64,000 nt of DNA. It comes from UBA2334 sp964396895 (GTDB taxonomy: Bacteria > Pseudomonadota > Gammaproteobacteria > Burkholderiales > Burkholderiaceae_C). A program made the translations under genes and the position numbers. Numbering within the stretch: position 1 is the stretch's first letter; each line of letters begins with the position of its first letter. The stretch spans positions 234,419-298,418 of the forward strand of contig CAYNGJ010000003.1 in NCBI GenBank assembly GCA_964396895.1, given 5' to 3'. Shown here one piece after another: positions 7,956 to 16,746 of this stretch. The notes below the pieces were generated by a model, which had not been told where the DNA came from, did no database searches, and was given only the letters and a program-made list of their open reading frames with translations.

Positions 7956-10900
7956 TCATGGCAGGTAAGCGTTGACAATGGCCACTTGGGCTTGTTCGGT
8001 GTCGAAGCGGGTGGCTGCCCAAGTTTGGATGGAATGGACGTGCTCAGCAAGTGCACCTGGTGTGGCCAGCAGTGATGTGATTTCATGTGCCCAACTCGGG
8101 AGCGACAGGTCGAGTTGAATCACCGGGGATGATTCGAGCTCTTCCATCGGGCTGGACACACATGCGCAGCCAGCGGCTATGGCGTGCAGCGTCAAGTGGT
8201 TGCCAGCCAGGCCAGGCCAGAATCGGTCAGACCTTGGAAGGAGGACGAGATCGAGATTGGCAGTCCGCAAATGTTCGTGCGTCACGGCGTTGGCAACAGG
8301 GCACTCCACCTGGATCAAGTGGCGGCTGTTCAGTGTGGCAGGTGGGGTGCCAAAACAAATGAACGTCGCCTGGTCTTTGAGCATTTCAAGCAGGTCATTG
8401 AGCAGCGCCACCACCGTGGGGTCATTTTCTGGATGGATTAAGCCGATGCGGGCCATTGGCCCCCTTGGCGACGCAGGTGGCTGCGCCAGTCTCTGCCAAT
8501 CCAACCACGATGTGGCATGGCGCACGTCAGGGTGGCACTCGGTCAAGACGCGGGCCAAGGCCTTGGACGTCACCACTACCCGGTGGGCAAACCGCAGACC
8601 GGTTTCCACCGTACACACCAAGTCCAATCGTTGTGGTTCTTCGCTGGAGTTTCTGGGCTCAATGTCCATTCCGTCGTCCAAGCAAAGAACTTTGGGAATG
8701 GTCGGCAAAAATTGATCGAGCAATTCGAAGACCGGTTCGTGTGAGATGCTGACGTGGTGATCAAACAGCACTGCACACGGTTTGGCTCGCGCAATCTCCA
8801 TCAAGGTGACCCAGGGACTGGCGTCTGGCTCCAGTGTCCAATGAGAGACTTGAGCCAGTGCACCCTGCGACAACTGCGCCAAGTTTCGACGGCTTTCCGG
8901 TGTCAGATTCCCCAACTCTCCGCCTAAGACCAACAGTTTGGGACGATCGCCTTGACGCACATCCCACTCGATCAGCCGATCCAGGTTGAATTGGCAGGGC
9001 CTGCTATAGCTCAATTGCCCGTTGTACAAGTGGCCATTCGCCATCCATTCCAAATGGTTTCTGAGAAAAGCCACATCTTCGTTGGGCAGTTGAGCGCCGT
9101 TGGCGGGGCGGTCGTACACGCCAAACCACGCATGACGGGCATTCTGGGGCAGGAGGTGGACCTGCACTTCCGGCTTCCACAGCAAGTGCATTCCCCGTGC
9201 CTGGATCCAGCAGGCCATGGCGCACGCCCAGAAGTGTTGAGGTACATCTGCATTGCGTTCCAAAAATTCCGACACCAATGTTTTGGAGACCAGCAGCGCG
9301 CGCTCATCCAAACCGGCAAGAGCTCTCTGCTGGGTGGGCATGGTGTGGATGGTGCTGGACGCCAAACCTGTGGAAGCAAACAGCAGTGCCGGCGAATAGG
9401 GGGGGGGGATCATCTGTTTGCCTCCCTCCGTGACCAGTCCTGCTTGCACGGCACCCACTCCAGGCCACGCCATAGCGAGCACCAGTTCGCGGAGCCACGC
9501 CGGACTCGCGGCTCGTGACACCGCCGCGGTAAACAGCAGGTGGACACCGCGTGCACGGGACACCATCAGACGGAGGCGAGTGCCCTGGTCTTTGGTCGCG
9601 GACGTATCAACGACATGCAACGGATTTCCGGGGCGTTGTTGAGCACCCAGGTGCAGCAGCTGCAGGTAGATCGGGTTACCTGAAGCCTCGCCGATCACCA
9701 CCTCGACATCTGGGTAGTCCGTGTGGGCCAAGTGGTACATGGCTGTTTGGAGCGCGAGGTCAGGCGAACCGTCGGACTGGATAAGGATGCTGACGGCGGG
9801 TGTGTCGTGGGCGCGTGCCACGATGCAGCGCACACCAAGAGATTCACCGTCCCCTACCCATGCGTTGATGCGTTGTCGGTGCAGGTGCGCCTGAAGCGCC
9901 TCCAATTCGGCCAGGAGATTGTGTTTGTGGAGTGCATCCAACGGCAGATGGGACAATACCGCATCCACGTGCCCTAAAGCGCCGATGCCGGCCTGGTCGA
10001 GAACTCGCAGCGCGAGGTCGTACACTTCGGCACCGTGCCAATCGCCATAGCCACCAGCTGCCAAAAAGGCGGCTTTGTGTATCAGTAAAAAATGCCCGAA
10101 GTAAGCTTGGCTGCGCAGCGTGAATGGATCCGGCCCTGGTTTGAAGCTGGGTTGCTCGGGCTGAGCACCGGTCCCGCGTGCGTCCTCATCGGCATACACG
10201 AGTAACCACTCAGGCTGGTGATTGATGCGGTCAGCAACCACCAGCAATGCGTGAGGTACCAAAGTCAAGCCTGGGACGATGCGGGCCACCCACTGGCATG
10301 ACGTGTGTCTAGCCATCTCGTTGATGACGAAAGACGCCTGATGCGCATCCTTGAGCGACAACCACTGTACGCGGGGTGTGTCATCCAAAGCCGCAGGGGC
10401 GTCCAGCGGCGTGACCACGGTCAGCCGCCACTCCCCGTAGAACTGAACTGAAAGGCTGTCCAAGGTGTCGGCCAGCAGACCCTCCTCGCCGGGTTGCAGC
10501 GCCAGTAAAAAATGGAATTGGGGCTGGTGTGACCATTCTTTCACCATCCGTTCAGCCAGCAATTGAATGTCCAATTCCTGAGGGGATGTGGATCGGACAA
10601 ACAGGGAATATTGCTGTGGGTGTGCCACCGATGCCAGTGGCGAGTGAGAGAACAAATCGCTGAAATACAGCCCTGAGTGCGCATAGAGGTGCGAGAACTC
10701 TGGGAGAGATGCGGCGCGATCCGTTGCATTCAAGCTCCACAAGCGCTGCAGCTCATTGAGCAATGGCTTTCCCTGGCGCTGCAGGTCGTCATGCGCGTGG
10801 TAAACCTCTTCCACCAGTGCCTTGGACATCTCCCAAGAGTTATCCCGTGCCATTGAATGAACCTCTGGGATCTTTCGCAGGGATGCGCCGGCGCGTTCCA

Positions 10901-11705
10901 ATGCATTGGGTTCGCCGTACACAGCGCTACCCGGGATTTGATGGTGGGTGTCATTCGGAGGAAGCTCCCAATAGGCGGAGCGAACGAACAACACGGGACA
11001 CCCACAGGCTTGAGCTTCGCTGATGATGCCGGAGGGCTCATAGCAGTAAAGCACTTTTGCGCGTCGCAGCAAATCACCTATTTCCAGCGGAGTACGTTTG
11101 ATTTCCTGCCCCAAGCTGACGAGATTCTTATGCTCATTCAATATGGGAAGCCCGTGCATGTGGTATTTGTTGGCATAGTAGCACTCGTGCACGCGGTCAA
11201 CGCCTGTGGGGGGGGCGTTGTGAAAGAAAGAATGATCAACGGGGTGAATGAACAGTGGAGAGCCGCTCACATTCGGGGGCAAACACCAAGCCTCGTAATA
11301 AAAAATCAGATCTTTGTTTTCATATTGAATGGCTCGTCCGCTGAGGCGGCCGGGGATATTCAACAACCACCGAACAACAGATGGTGTATTGAGTGGGTTG
11401 TTTGAGACAACCTCCGGATAGACGGTAACGGGGGAAAGGCCGGAAAGAAAATGCTCCTTCAATTTCTCAAGTGTGAGCAACGGAGTGCGCAATCGGGGAG
11501 ATGCGGTACGGCAGTTGACGAGGTAAGCCTCCTCCCCCATTTCATTGAGAATGTGACACAAATAATGAAGGACACGAATGCCGCCCGAGTTGTCACGATA
11601 GTCAGGGGCAAAAATATAAAACGGAATATTGATTCGGTCATTAAATGACCGTGGACGCGAAGGAGAAACGCAGCCATTCAGCCGGGCGATATTAGAGGCG
11701 TTCAT
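7956..11705 (-). CDS. Giant multidomain glycosyltransferase (distal copy, one GT-A site degenerate)
   Basis: A 1,249-residue soluble protein with the same plan as the product of 27776-31468. The N-terminal third has a GT-B-like opening (NSGGIRVLHYLCHILNEMG, about residues 39-57) and CYEPSGIISEAQACGCPVLF, resembling a nucleotide-sugar site. A first GT2-like module contains YADED near residue 503. A second GT2-like module around residues 640-760 has TAAVS where the paralogue has ADDDTE, so its metal/nucleotide-binding DXD is lost. The last third is GT4/GT1-like (KVLCLDDGMDIE, HAIAAGCACVSSP). It lies immediately upstream of fliS, with ATGA contact to that frame, so it is probably a flagellin or flagellin-glycan glycosyltransferase. 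Acceptor and donor cannot be read from the sequence. Confidence 0.8.
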   Translation of the reverse strand: MNASNIARLNGCVSPSRPRSFNDRINIPFYIFAPDYRDNSGGIRVLHYLCHILNEMGEEAYLVNCRTASPRLRTPLLTLEKLKEHFLSGLSPVTVYPEVVSNNPLNTPSVVRWLLNIPGRLSGRAIQYENKDLIFYYEAWCLPPNVSGSPLFIHPVDHSFFHNAPPTGVDRVHECYYANKYHMHGLPILNEHKNLVSLGQEIKRTPLEIGDLLRRAKVLYCYEPSGIISEAQACGCPVLFVRSAYWELPPNDTHHQIPGSAVYGEPNALERAGASLRKIPEVHSMARDNSWEMSKALVEEVYHAHDDLQRQGKPLLNELQRLWSLNATDRAASLPEFSHLYAHSGLYFSDLFSHSPLASVAHPQQYSLFVRSTSPQELDIQLLAERMVKEWSHQPQFHFLLALQPGEEGLLADTLDSLSVQFYGEWRLTVVTPLDAPAALDDTPRVQWLSLKDAHQASFVINEMARHTSCQWVARIVPGLTLVPHALLVVADRINHQPEWLLVYADEDARGTGAQPEQPSFKPGPDPFTLRSQAYFGHFLLIHKAAFLAAGGYGDWHGAEVYDLALRVLDQAGIGALGHVDAVLSHLPLDALHKHNLLAELEALQAHLHRQRINAWVGDGESLGVRCIVARAHDTPAVSILIQSDGSPDLALQTAMYHLAHTDYPDVEVVIGEASGNPIYLQLLHLGAQQRPGNPLHVVDTSATKDQGTRLRLMVSRARGVHLLFTAAVSRAASPAWLRELVLAMAWPGVGAVQAGLVTEGGKQMIPPPYSPALLFASTGLASSTIHTMPTQQRALAGLDERALLVSKTLVSEFLERNADVPQHFWACAMACWIQARGMHLLWKPEVQVHLLPQNARHAWFGVYDRPANGAQLPNEDVAFLRNHLEWMANGHLYNGQLSYSRPCQFNLDRLIEWDVRQGDRPKLLVLGGELGNLTPESRRNLAQLSQGALAQVSHWTLEPDASPWVTLMEIARAKPCAVLFDHHVSISHEPVFELLDQFLPTIPKVLCLDDGMDIEPRNSSEEPQRLDLVCTVETGLRFAHRVVVTSKALARVLTECHPDVRHATSWLDWQRLAQPPASPRGPMARIGLIHPENDPTVVALLNDLLEMLKDQATFICFGTPPATLNSRHLIQVECPVANAVTHEHLRTANLDLVLLPRSDRFWPGLAGNHLTLHAIAAGCACVSSPMEELESSPVIQLDLSLPSWAHEITSLLATPGALAEHVHSIQTWAATRFDTEQAQVAIVNAYLP

Positions 11706-11756
11706 GAATGAAATAGGCGTAAATGACCCTTGTTGAATGTATGGGATGCCGTTCGA

Positions 11757-12689
11757 TCAAGGTGCCACAAACTGCCGGATTTTTTCCTGATGTATGACCG
11801 GGTGCAGAAAGAAAAAGTTGGTTTCTGGCGTATCCTCATTCATTGACATAAATGGGTTAAGATATCGACCATTGGTAGTGTATGCGTTGTAGCCGAAAGA
11901 AGACAGCAACTTAAAAATATCGTTCGGATCGTATTGAAACCGTGCTGACCACTTTCTGAGCACTTCGGCCAATATGATTGGATGATGATTTTGAATGGTT
12001 TTGGCTCCGCCCAACAAGACATGGAGTTCCGCTCCCTCTACGTCGCATTTGACGAAGTGCGGTGGAGGTAAACCGTGAGATGTTATAAACTCATCCAACT
12101 TGACCAAGTTACATTCAATCACACGAACATCGTCCCGATTGCTCAGATTTTCGGCAGATGCATTACCCGAGCAGGCTTCATAGTAGAAAAAATTGGCTTT
12201 CTCATCTCGATCAGACAATGCGACGTTGAATGCTGAAATAGAAAAAAAGGCATTCAGAGAAATGTTGGCGGTAAGTTGTTGAAATGTAGTTGGAATAGGT
12301 TCAAAACAGAAAAACTCGGCGTCGCGAAAAAGTGATGCCAAATTAAGTGAGTGCCAACCAATATTGGCGCCCACATCATAGAACGTGTTGAAGCCTTCGA
12401 ACAACTTGCGCATCATTTTTGATTCCGCAGGCTCGAAGTCCGAAAAATTGTACGTCTCAATTGGCGGGCAACGGTGATCATGAGGTTGGCCGTAAAATTT
12501 GACACCACTGCTTCTGACGGTGAATATCACACCTCGATCGGTAATGGAAATTTCCCGAATGTCCGTCTGTGGGAGATTTCGTGAAAAATCGAACAAATGA
12601 GTGTGGAATCCAGAATGTGCAGATTGGATATAATCGGCCTTGGATATTTTGCCGAGAGAAAAATCATTCTTGAGTTCCAGAAAGCTCAT
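11757..12689 (-). CDS. FkbM-family SAM-dependent methyltransferase
   Basis: A 310-residue protein with the FkbM fold: motif I FYDVGANIGWHSL, ECFEP-like acidic loop FFCFEPIPTT, and the later LDEFITSHGLPPPHFVKCDVEGAELHVLLG, where KCDVEGAE is the family hallmark. FkbM proteins O-methylate sugars or natural products and are frequent in flagellin and LPS glycan loci. ATG 12689 overlaps the upstream SDR stop as ATGA, with AGGAGA about nine bases before it; a longer frame to 12758 would sit inside the SDR gene. It probably caps or decorates a sugar of the island's glycan. Confidence 0.88.
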   Translation of the reverse strand: MSFLELKNDFSLGKISKADYIQSAHSGFHTHLFDFSRNLPQTDIREISITDRGVIFTVRSSGVKFYGQPHDHRCPPIETYNFSDFEPAESKMMRKLFEGFNTFYDVGANIGWHSLNLASLFRDAEFFCFEPIPTTFQQLTANISLNAFFSISAFNVALSDRDEKANFFYYEACSGNASAENLSNRDDVRVIECNLVKLDEFITSHGLPPPHFVKCDVEGAELHVLLGGAKTIQNHHPIILAEVLRKWSARFQYDPNDIFKLLSSFGYNAYTTNGRYLNPFMSMNEDTPETNFFFLHPVIHQEKIRQFVAP

Positions 12690-13741
12690 GTCATATTCTC
12701 CTGGTAGTGCGCTACGGTGCGCCGGAAACCATCTATTAAATCGACGCGAGGAAACCATCCAGTGGCCAGCAAGCGATCGACCGACGCATGTGTGCTTTGA
12801 AAATTCACCCGTGACGTGGGGGGTGAGAGTTGCGGTTGACAGAAAACGGAATTCAGTTGATTCGGATAGAAGAAATCATTCAATTTGGTTGCCAAATCAA
12901 AAATGCTGATCGGGTAGGGGGAGGCCACATTGATGACTGTGCCGGCAGGAAGTTGACCGAGCACAGTCATCAGTCCACGAATGAAATCAGAAACATAAAG
13001 AAAATTTCGGATGGCTGTTCCGTCACTGGAAAGCGAGATGGGCCGCTTTTGCAAAAGGAATCGCACGAAATCTGCGTAAGACCTTCCGTCGTCAAGGTCA
13101 AAGCCTGGCCCATACGTAATGGAGGGTCGGATGACATAAACCGGAATGTTGTATTGCCTGTGAAATGCCAAGCATATCATCTCCCCGTAGCGTTTCGATT
13201 CAAGATAGCAATTGGTCAAGTCAGAGCAACTGAGTGGACCGAATTCAAGTTCGGATGAGGGACGATGACTGTCGGGAACAAAACCGGTCACCCCAGTAGT
13301 ACTCAAATAGACGAAGGTGGAAGCAGAGCCTGATGCTTGAATGATTTCCAACATGCGGTGCGTGAGCACTGCTGCTGGATACATCACATCAACGGGTGAA
13401 TTGGTGAAGTGCTTAGGACTGGCCAACGCGGCACAGTGAAATATAAAATCAAATGAGCGCTGCTTCAGTGGAACCGTGGCATCCTCTTGAAAAACGAAAT
13501 GACAGCATTCTGTGATTGGCGAATTATATTTCTGCTTCCATTTTTGGCTATTCCGAACGTGCACAGTGAGGTGGCAGCGAAGGGTGCCTTGATGGATCAA
13601 ATGACATAAAAAATGCACCAAATACCAGCCAATCTGTCCAGTGCCACCGGTGATGTAAATATCTCTGTCCTGCAACTGGTGCAAGAGAGTCATATCGGAA
13701 CCAAGTTCCAAAAAGTCCTGGTGCAATGTCGAGGAAATCAT
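12686..13741 (-). CDS. NAD-dependent epimerase/dehydratase (extended SDR), first of three
   Basis: A 351-residue extended short-chain dehydrogenase. The nucleotide-binding loop TGGTGQIG lies near residues 32-39, HCAALAS follows the third strand, STTGV supplies the Ser/Thr, and YLESKRYGE supplies the catalytic Tyr-X3-Lys. RPSITYGPG and VSDFIRGL match the sugar-nucleotide branch (UDP-glucuronate decarboxylase and dTDP-glucose dehydratase relatives). All catalytic residues look intact. It overlaps the SDR gene before it and fkbM after it by four bases each. Likely substrate is a nucleotide-linked sugar; the exact reaction (dehydration, epimerisation or ketone reduction) is not readable. Confidence 0.85.
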   Translation of the reverse strand: MISSTLHQDFLELGSDMTLLHQLQDRDIYITGGTGQIGWYLVHFLCHLIHQGTLRCHLTVHVRNSQKWKQKYNSPITECCHFVFQEDATVPLKQRSFDFIFHCAALASPKHFTNSPVDVMYPAAVLTHRMLEIIQASGSASTFVYLSTTGVTGFVPDSHRPSSELEFGPLSCSDLTNCYLESKRYGEMICLAFHRQYNIPVYVIRPSITYGPGFDLDDGRSYADFVRFLLQKRPISLSSDGTAIRNFLYVSDFIRGLMTVLGQLPAGTVINVASPYPISIFDLATKLNDFFYPNQLNSVFCQPQLSPPTSRVNFQSTHASVDRLLATGWFPRVDLIDGFRRTVAHYQENMT

Positions 13742-14664
13742 TTTCCATTGATGGATTTTGCATACTCTAAGAAGCTGTCTCTTTCCAGTTCGTGTCGATC
13801 AAGCACATGCTTGTTTACCCTGTAAAACTGTATGAGATTATGAATCGATGTCTCCAGCGTCGTGAATTCAAACTTCGGCAAAATGCTCCTTAGTCGCTCA
13901 TTCATCCCGGTGTAGGGTTTGCCCCAGCCTTCTTCCAGTACCTTATGGCCACAGTCAACCCGCATGACCTGATCCACTGTGTTGATAATGTTTGAAAGCG
14001 TTGTGCTTTGGTCGGGTGTCACATTGAAAACTCCAGTGGATACATTCAATTGAATGAGTTGGTGCAATATGTGGCAAAAATCAATGACATCAAGATAGTC
14101 GTACCGTGCATTCTTGGCCAAAGTGATATCCAGATTCATAAGGCGTTTGGCAATGGTATTTGATATGAATTTATTTCTGTAATCTTCATATTTTCCAAAT
14201 ATACCAAACAACCTGAGAATCACAACATTTCTCTCGGTGGCAGCATGCGACGAAATCACGAATTTTGAAAACCCTTGTGAATCGGTTGGAATATGTTTAC
14301 CCAAGTAATCTTCCGGCATATTTTCCATCCAGTTGTTTCTGTCATAACTGGAGCCACTGCATAAGCTGTATAGTATGCAATCAGATGGTCGGTGTCTGAG
14401 CAAATTAAAATACATGCGAAGGTTATGTTCGCATACGTTTGATGAGTATGATTTTCCGGAGATATTGCCAGTGGCTGCATGCACGATCAGCGTGGGTTCG
14501 AATTTATGCATACATGACATGACTGCGTAACTGTCTGTCAGATCAAGTTCCGCTTCGTTTGGGCAGTGAAGCGTAATGGACGAAAAATTTTCAAAATATT
14601 CCTGAACATTCTTACCAACAAAGCCTTGGGAACCGGTGAGCAGTATCCGGTGAGTATCAGTCAT
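13738..14664 (-). CDS. Extended SDR paralogue with Gln in place of the catalytic Tyr
   Basis: A 308-residue SDR starting at ATG 14664, which overlaps the radical SAM gene by 8 bp. The NAD loop TGSQGFVG is at residues 10-17. It aligns closely with the SDR at 19199-20038: both have LRLFGIFGKYEDYRNKFISN-type text followed by DYLDVIDFC. Where the paralogue has TYGISK, this protein has SQGFSK, so the Tyr of Tyr-X3-Lys is Gln130 (codon CAA at 14275-14277) while Lys134 is kept. That should abolish ordinary SDR proton transfer, so it may be a noncatalytic partner, use another acid, or be decaying. The frame is otherwise intact over its full length. Confidence 0.82.
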   Translation of the reverse strand: MTDTHRILLTGSQGFVGKNVQEYFENFSSITLHCPNEAELDLTDSYAVMSCMHKFEPTLIVHAATGNISGKSYSSNVCEHNLRMYFNLLRHRPSDCILYSLCSGSSYDRNNWMENMPEDYLGKHIPTDSQGFSKFVISSHAATERNVVILRLFGIFGKYEDYRNKFISNTIAKRLMNLDITLAKNARYDYLDVIDFCHILHQLIQLNVSTGVFNVTPDQSTTLSNIINTVDQVMRVDCGHKVLEEGWGKPYTGMNERLRSILPKFEFTTLETSIHNLIQFYRVNKHVLDRHELERDSFLEYAKSINGK

Positions 14665-16360
14665 GCCATTTTTCCTCGAATGCAGACGCGATGCTGGACA
14701 TGTCATCTGGCACTCGGAAGCTCATGAGATCAAAAAATTTCGCCCAATCTCCCTCTCGACTGAGACTGATCCCCTGTCTGAGGTGCTCGGAGCATTTTGA
14801 TTCATCCCCTTTTTTTAGATAAACATATGCCATGCACAAATGAGCTAAAGAATGATCAGGTCGTAGACTCAGCACATTTTTGAATCCAGTTTGTGCCGTG
14901 GTGAAGTTGTTTAATCTCAAATCAGAGTTGTAAATAAAGTTCAACTCCAAGTTGAAAACATACTGCATGTCTTGAATGTATGAAGCTGTGAAATCGGGTG
15001 TGTTGATCACCGCATGTCGGTAGTCGGCGCCAAGTACATCTCCTGTGATGTATCCAGATTCGGTGGCTATCTGGTGTATTTCACTGCCCACCACAGGACT
15101 GGCGCACACCACATGAAACCAGTTTACGGGAACTGATCGCAGTCTGAGTCTGGCCTCTTGAATATCTTCTTTGGTTTCCCCTGGCAGTCCAATCAGTATG
15201 TTTGCATCCGTGTAGATGCCCAACGTACGGCAGTCCTCGGCCACACGTTGAGAAATGCTCATTTTCAATGGCTTTCTCATCTGTAGTTTCAAGACTTTTT
15301 CACTTCCACTTTCGATTGGAAGGACCAGCTGGTCAACGCCAGCTGATTTAAACGCTTCTAGCATTGGAAAATCAAGTGAATAAAGTGTCAGGCCATTTTG
15401 GAAAATGGCAGTCAACCCTTTTTCTTTGACAAAAGAAAGAATCTGAAGCACCCTCTCTTTGTCAGCCATGAGATGGTCGTCTTGGAAAACAATGGTTTTT
15501 GCCGAATACTCATCAATCAGGCATTGGAGATCGGAAAACACCCTTTCCAGAGAGTGGTACCTCATTTTTCGACCGTGTACTCGGTGGGATGCGCAAAATG
15601 TGCATAAAAATGGACATCCGCGCGATGTCATGATGTGATACCCAGTACTGTCCTCATGGGACGCGTAGGAGGTCATGACCGGATTTAATCCGTGTCTCCC
15701 ATGGTTGCACAATGCATAGTCGTAAAATGGTATTTCATCGAGATCAAAGATGAAATCGTGCTTAGGAGCAAAGATGGTTTCTATTTTCGACGCTGTAATC
15801 CATGAATCCGATGCTTCAGCGAATTCATAAAAATCATTAGCCTGTAGCAATCCCAGCATGGGCTTTTCTCCCTCACCGAAGCACAGAGCATCGAAATAAT
15901 CAAAACCACCTGTCTGGTATATGTGTCGATACGAATTGGTTGGAATGTTTCCTCCTCCAATCACGTATGCAGAGCTCCAAACACTTTTGGAAACTGCACC
16001 CAAGTCCATAAAATTCTGATAGGAGGGACTGAATAGACTGGATATACCAACGATGTCGGGTGTTTCATTTTCCAGCGCCCAAGAGCTGAGAAAATCTTCA
16101 AAAAACTCTCTAAAACTGTGGTGATTGAACTCATTCAAACTATTAACTTCTACATTAAAGTCAATCAGTTTGACATTGGCATTCACATGCTTTTTGATGA
16201 ATGCACTGATCGAAAGTGGTCCAAGTGGAAGATCTGTTGCCAGGCTGTTGAACAATTTTCCGCCTTTGGAGACAGTTCGCGCGTTTTTCGGAGGGGATGC
16301 ATACGACTCATAGGCGATGTGAACGGGGACAAGAAATAGTATGTTTTTAATACCGGACAT
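14657..16360 (-). CDS. B12-binding-type radical SAM protein with C-terminal helical repeats
   Basis: A 567-residue protein. Residues 1-200 look like the cobalamin-binding Rossmann domain of class B radical SAM enzymes (IVGISSLFSPS, YVIGGGNIPT, FGEGEKPM), although the DXHXXG cobalamin-ligand motif is not evident. The [4Fe-4S] motif is Cys249-X3-Cys253-X2-Cys256 in SRGCPFLCTFCAS, followed by the radical SAM barrel with IESGSEKVLKLQMRKP and ILIGLPGETKEDI. Residues about 480-550 resemble TPR helices (LRPDHSLAHLCMAYVYLKKGD). GGAG precedes ATG 16360. Relatives methylate, rearrange or epimerise unactivated carbons. Here it sits between sugar-modifying genes, so a sugar or peptide carbon is a plausible target; the substrate is unknown. 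Confidence 0.85.
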   Translation of the reverse strand: MSGIKNILFLVPVHIAYESYASPPKNARTVSKGGKLFNSLATDLPLGPLSISAFIKKHVNANVKLIDFNVEVNSLNEFNHHSFREFFEDFLSSWALENETPDIVGISSLFSPSYQNFMDLGAVSKSVWSSAYVIGGGNIPTNSYRHIYQTGGFDYFDALCFGEGEKPMLGLLQANDFYEFAEASDSWITASKIETIFAPKHDFIFDLDEIPFYDYALCNHGRHGLNPVMTSYASHEDSTGYHIMTSRGCPFLCTFCASHRVHGRKMRYHSLERVFSDLQCLIDEYSAKTIVFQDDHLMADKERVLQILSFVKEKGLTAIFQNGLTLYSLDFPMLEAFKSAGVDQLVLPIESGSEKVLKLQMRKPLKMSISQRVAEDCRTLGIYTDANILIGLPGETKEDIQEARLRLRSVPVNWFHVVCASPVVGSEIHQIATESGYITGDVLGADYRHAVINTPDFTASYIQDMQYVFNLELNFIYNSDLRLNNFTTAQTGFKNVLSLRPDHSLAHLCMAYVYLKKGDESKCSEHLRQGISLSREGDWAKFFDLMSFRVPDDMSSIASAFEEKWHD

Positions 16361-16746
16361 CTGACTTCTCCGACATGATTTGGTACATCAGCTGTGGCTG
16401 TTTTGTCCGACTGAGGGCGGGGATGGGTCACGCGGACATGTTGGTACAACGTGATATGGAGGTGAAACCAATATTGAATAGTGTGATCCACCTTGAGGTG
16501 GTCAATGGCCCGTACAAATGGACTTTCACCACCCAGTAAATTCGCTTGAAGCAACGTGGCTGGTGTTGTTGGCTTGTATGGGAATCAACGCGATGAAGCA
16601 CGGGTGTGACGTGGCTTGTCAGTGTTGCCTGAGTGAGCTTTTGGGCATACTCATTTGCGTCGCCCAGTGAGGTGCCATGGTGGTCGCCCCGTTTGTTTGC
16701 TGCACACGGACATGGGTGCAGTGACCTGTGTACAAAAACCACCAGT
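16361..16746. other. 386-bp spacer inside the glycosylation operon, no recognisable gene
   Basis: This is the only large gap in an otherwise overlapping minus-strand operon. Short frames cross it on both strands (for example minus 16428-16787 and plus 16376-16537), but none has a convincing ribosome-binding site, family motif or sensible coding pattern. I see no terminator with a T-run. It may be the eroded remains of a lost gene or hold an internal promoter for the six genes downstream; I cannot support either. Confidence 0.4.
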
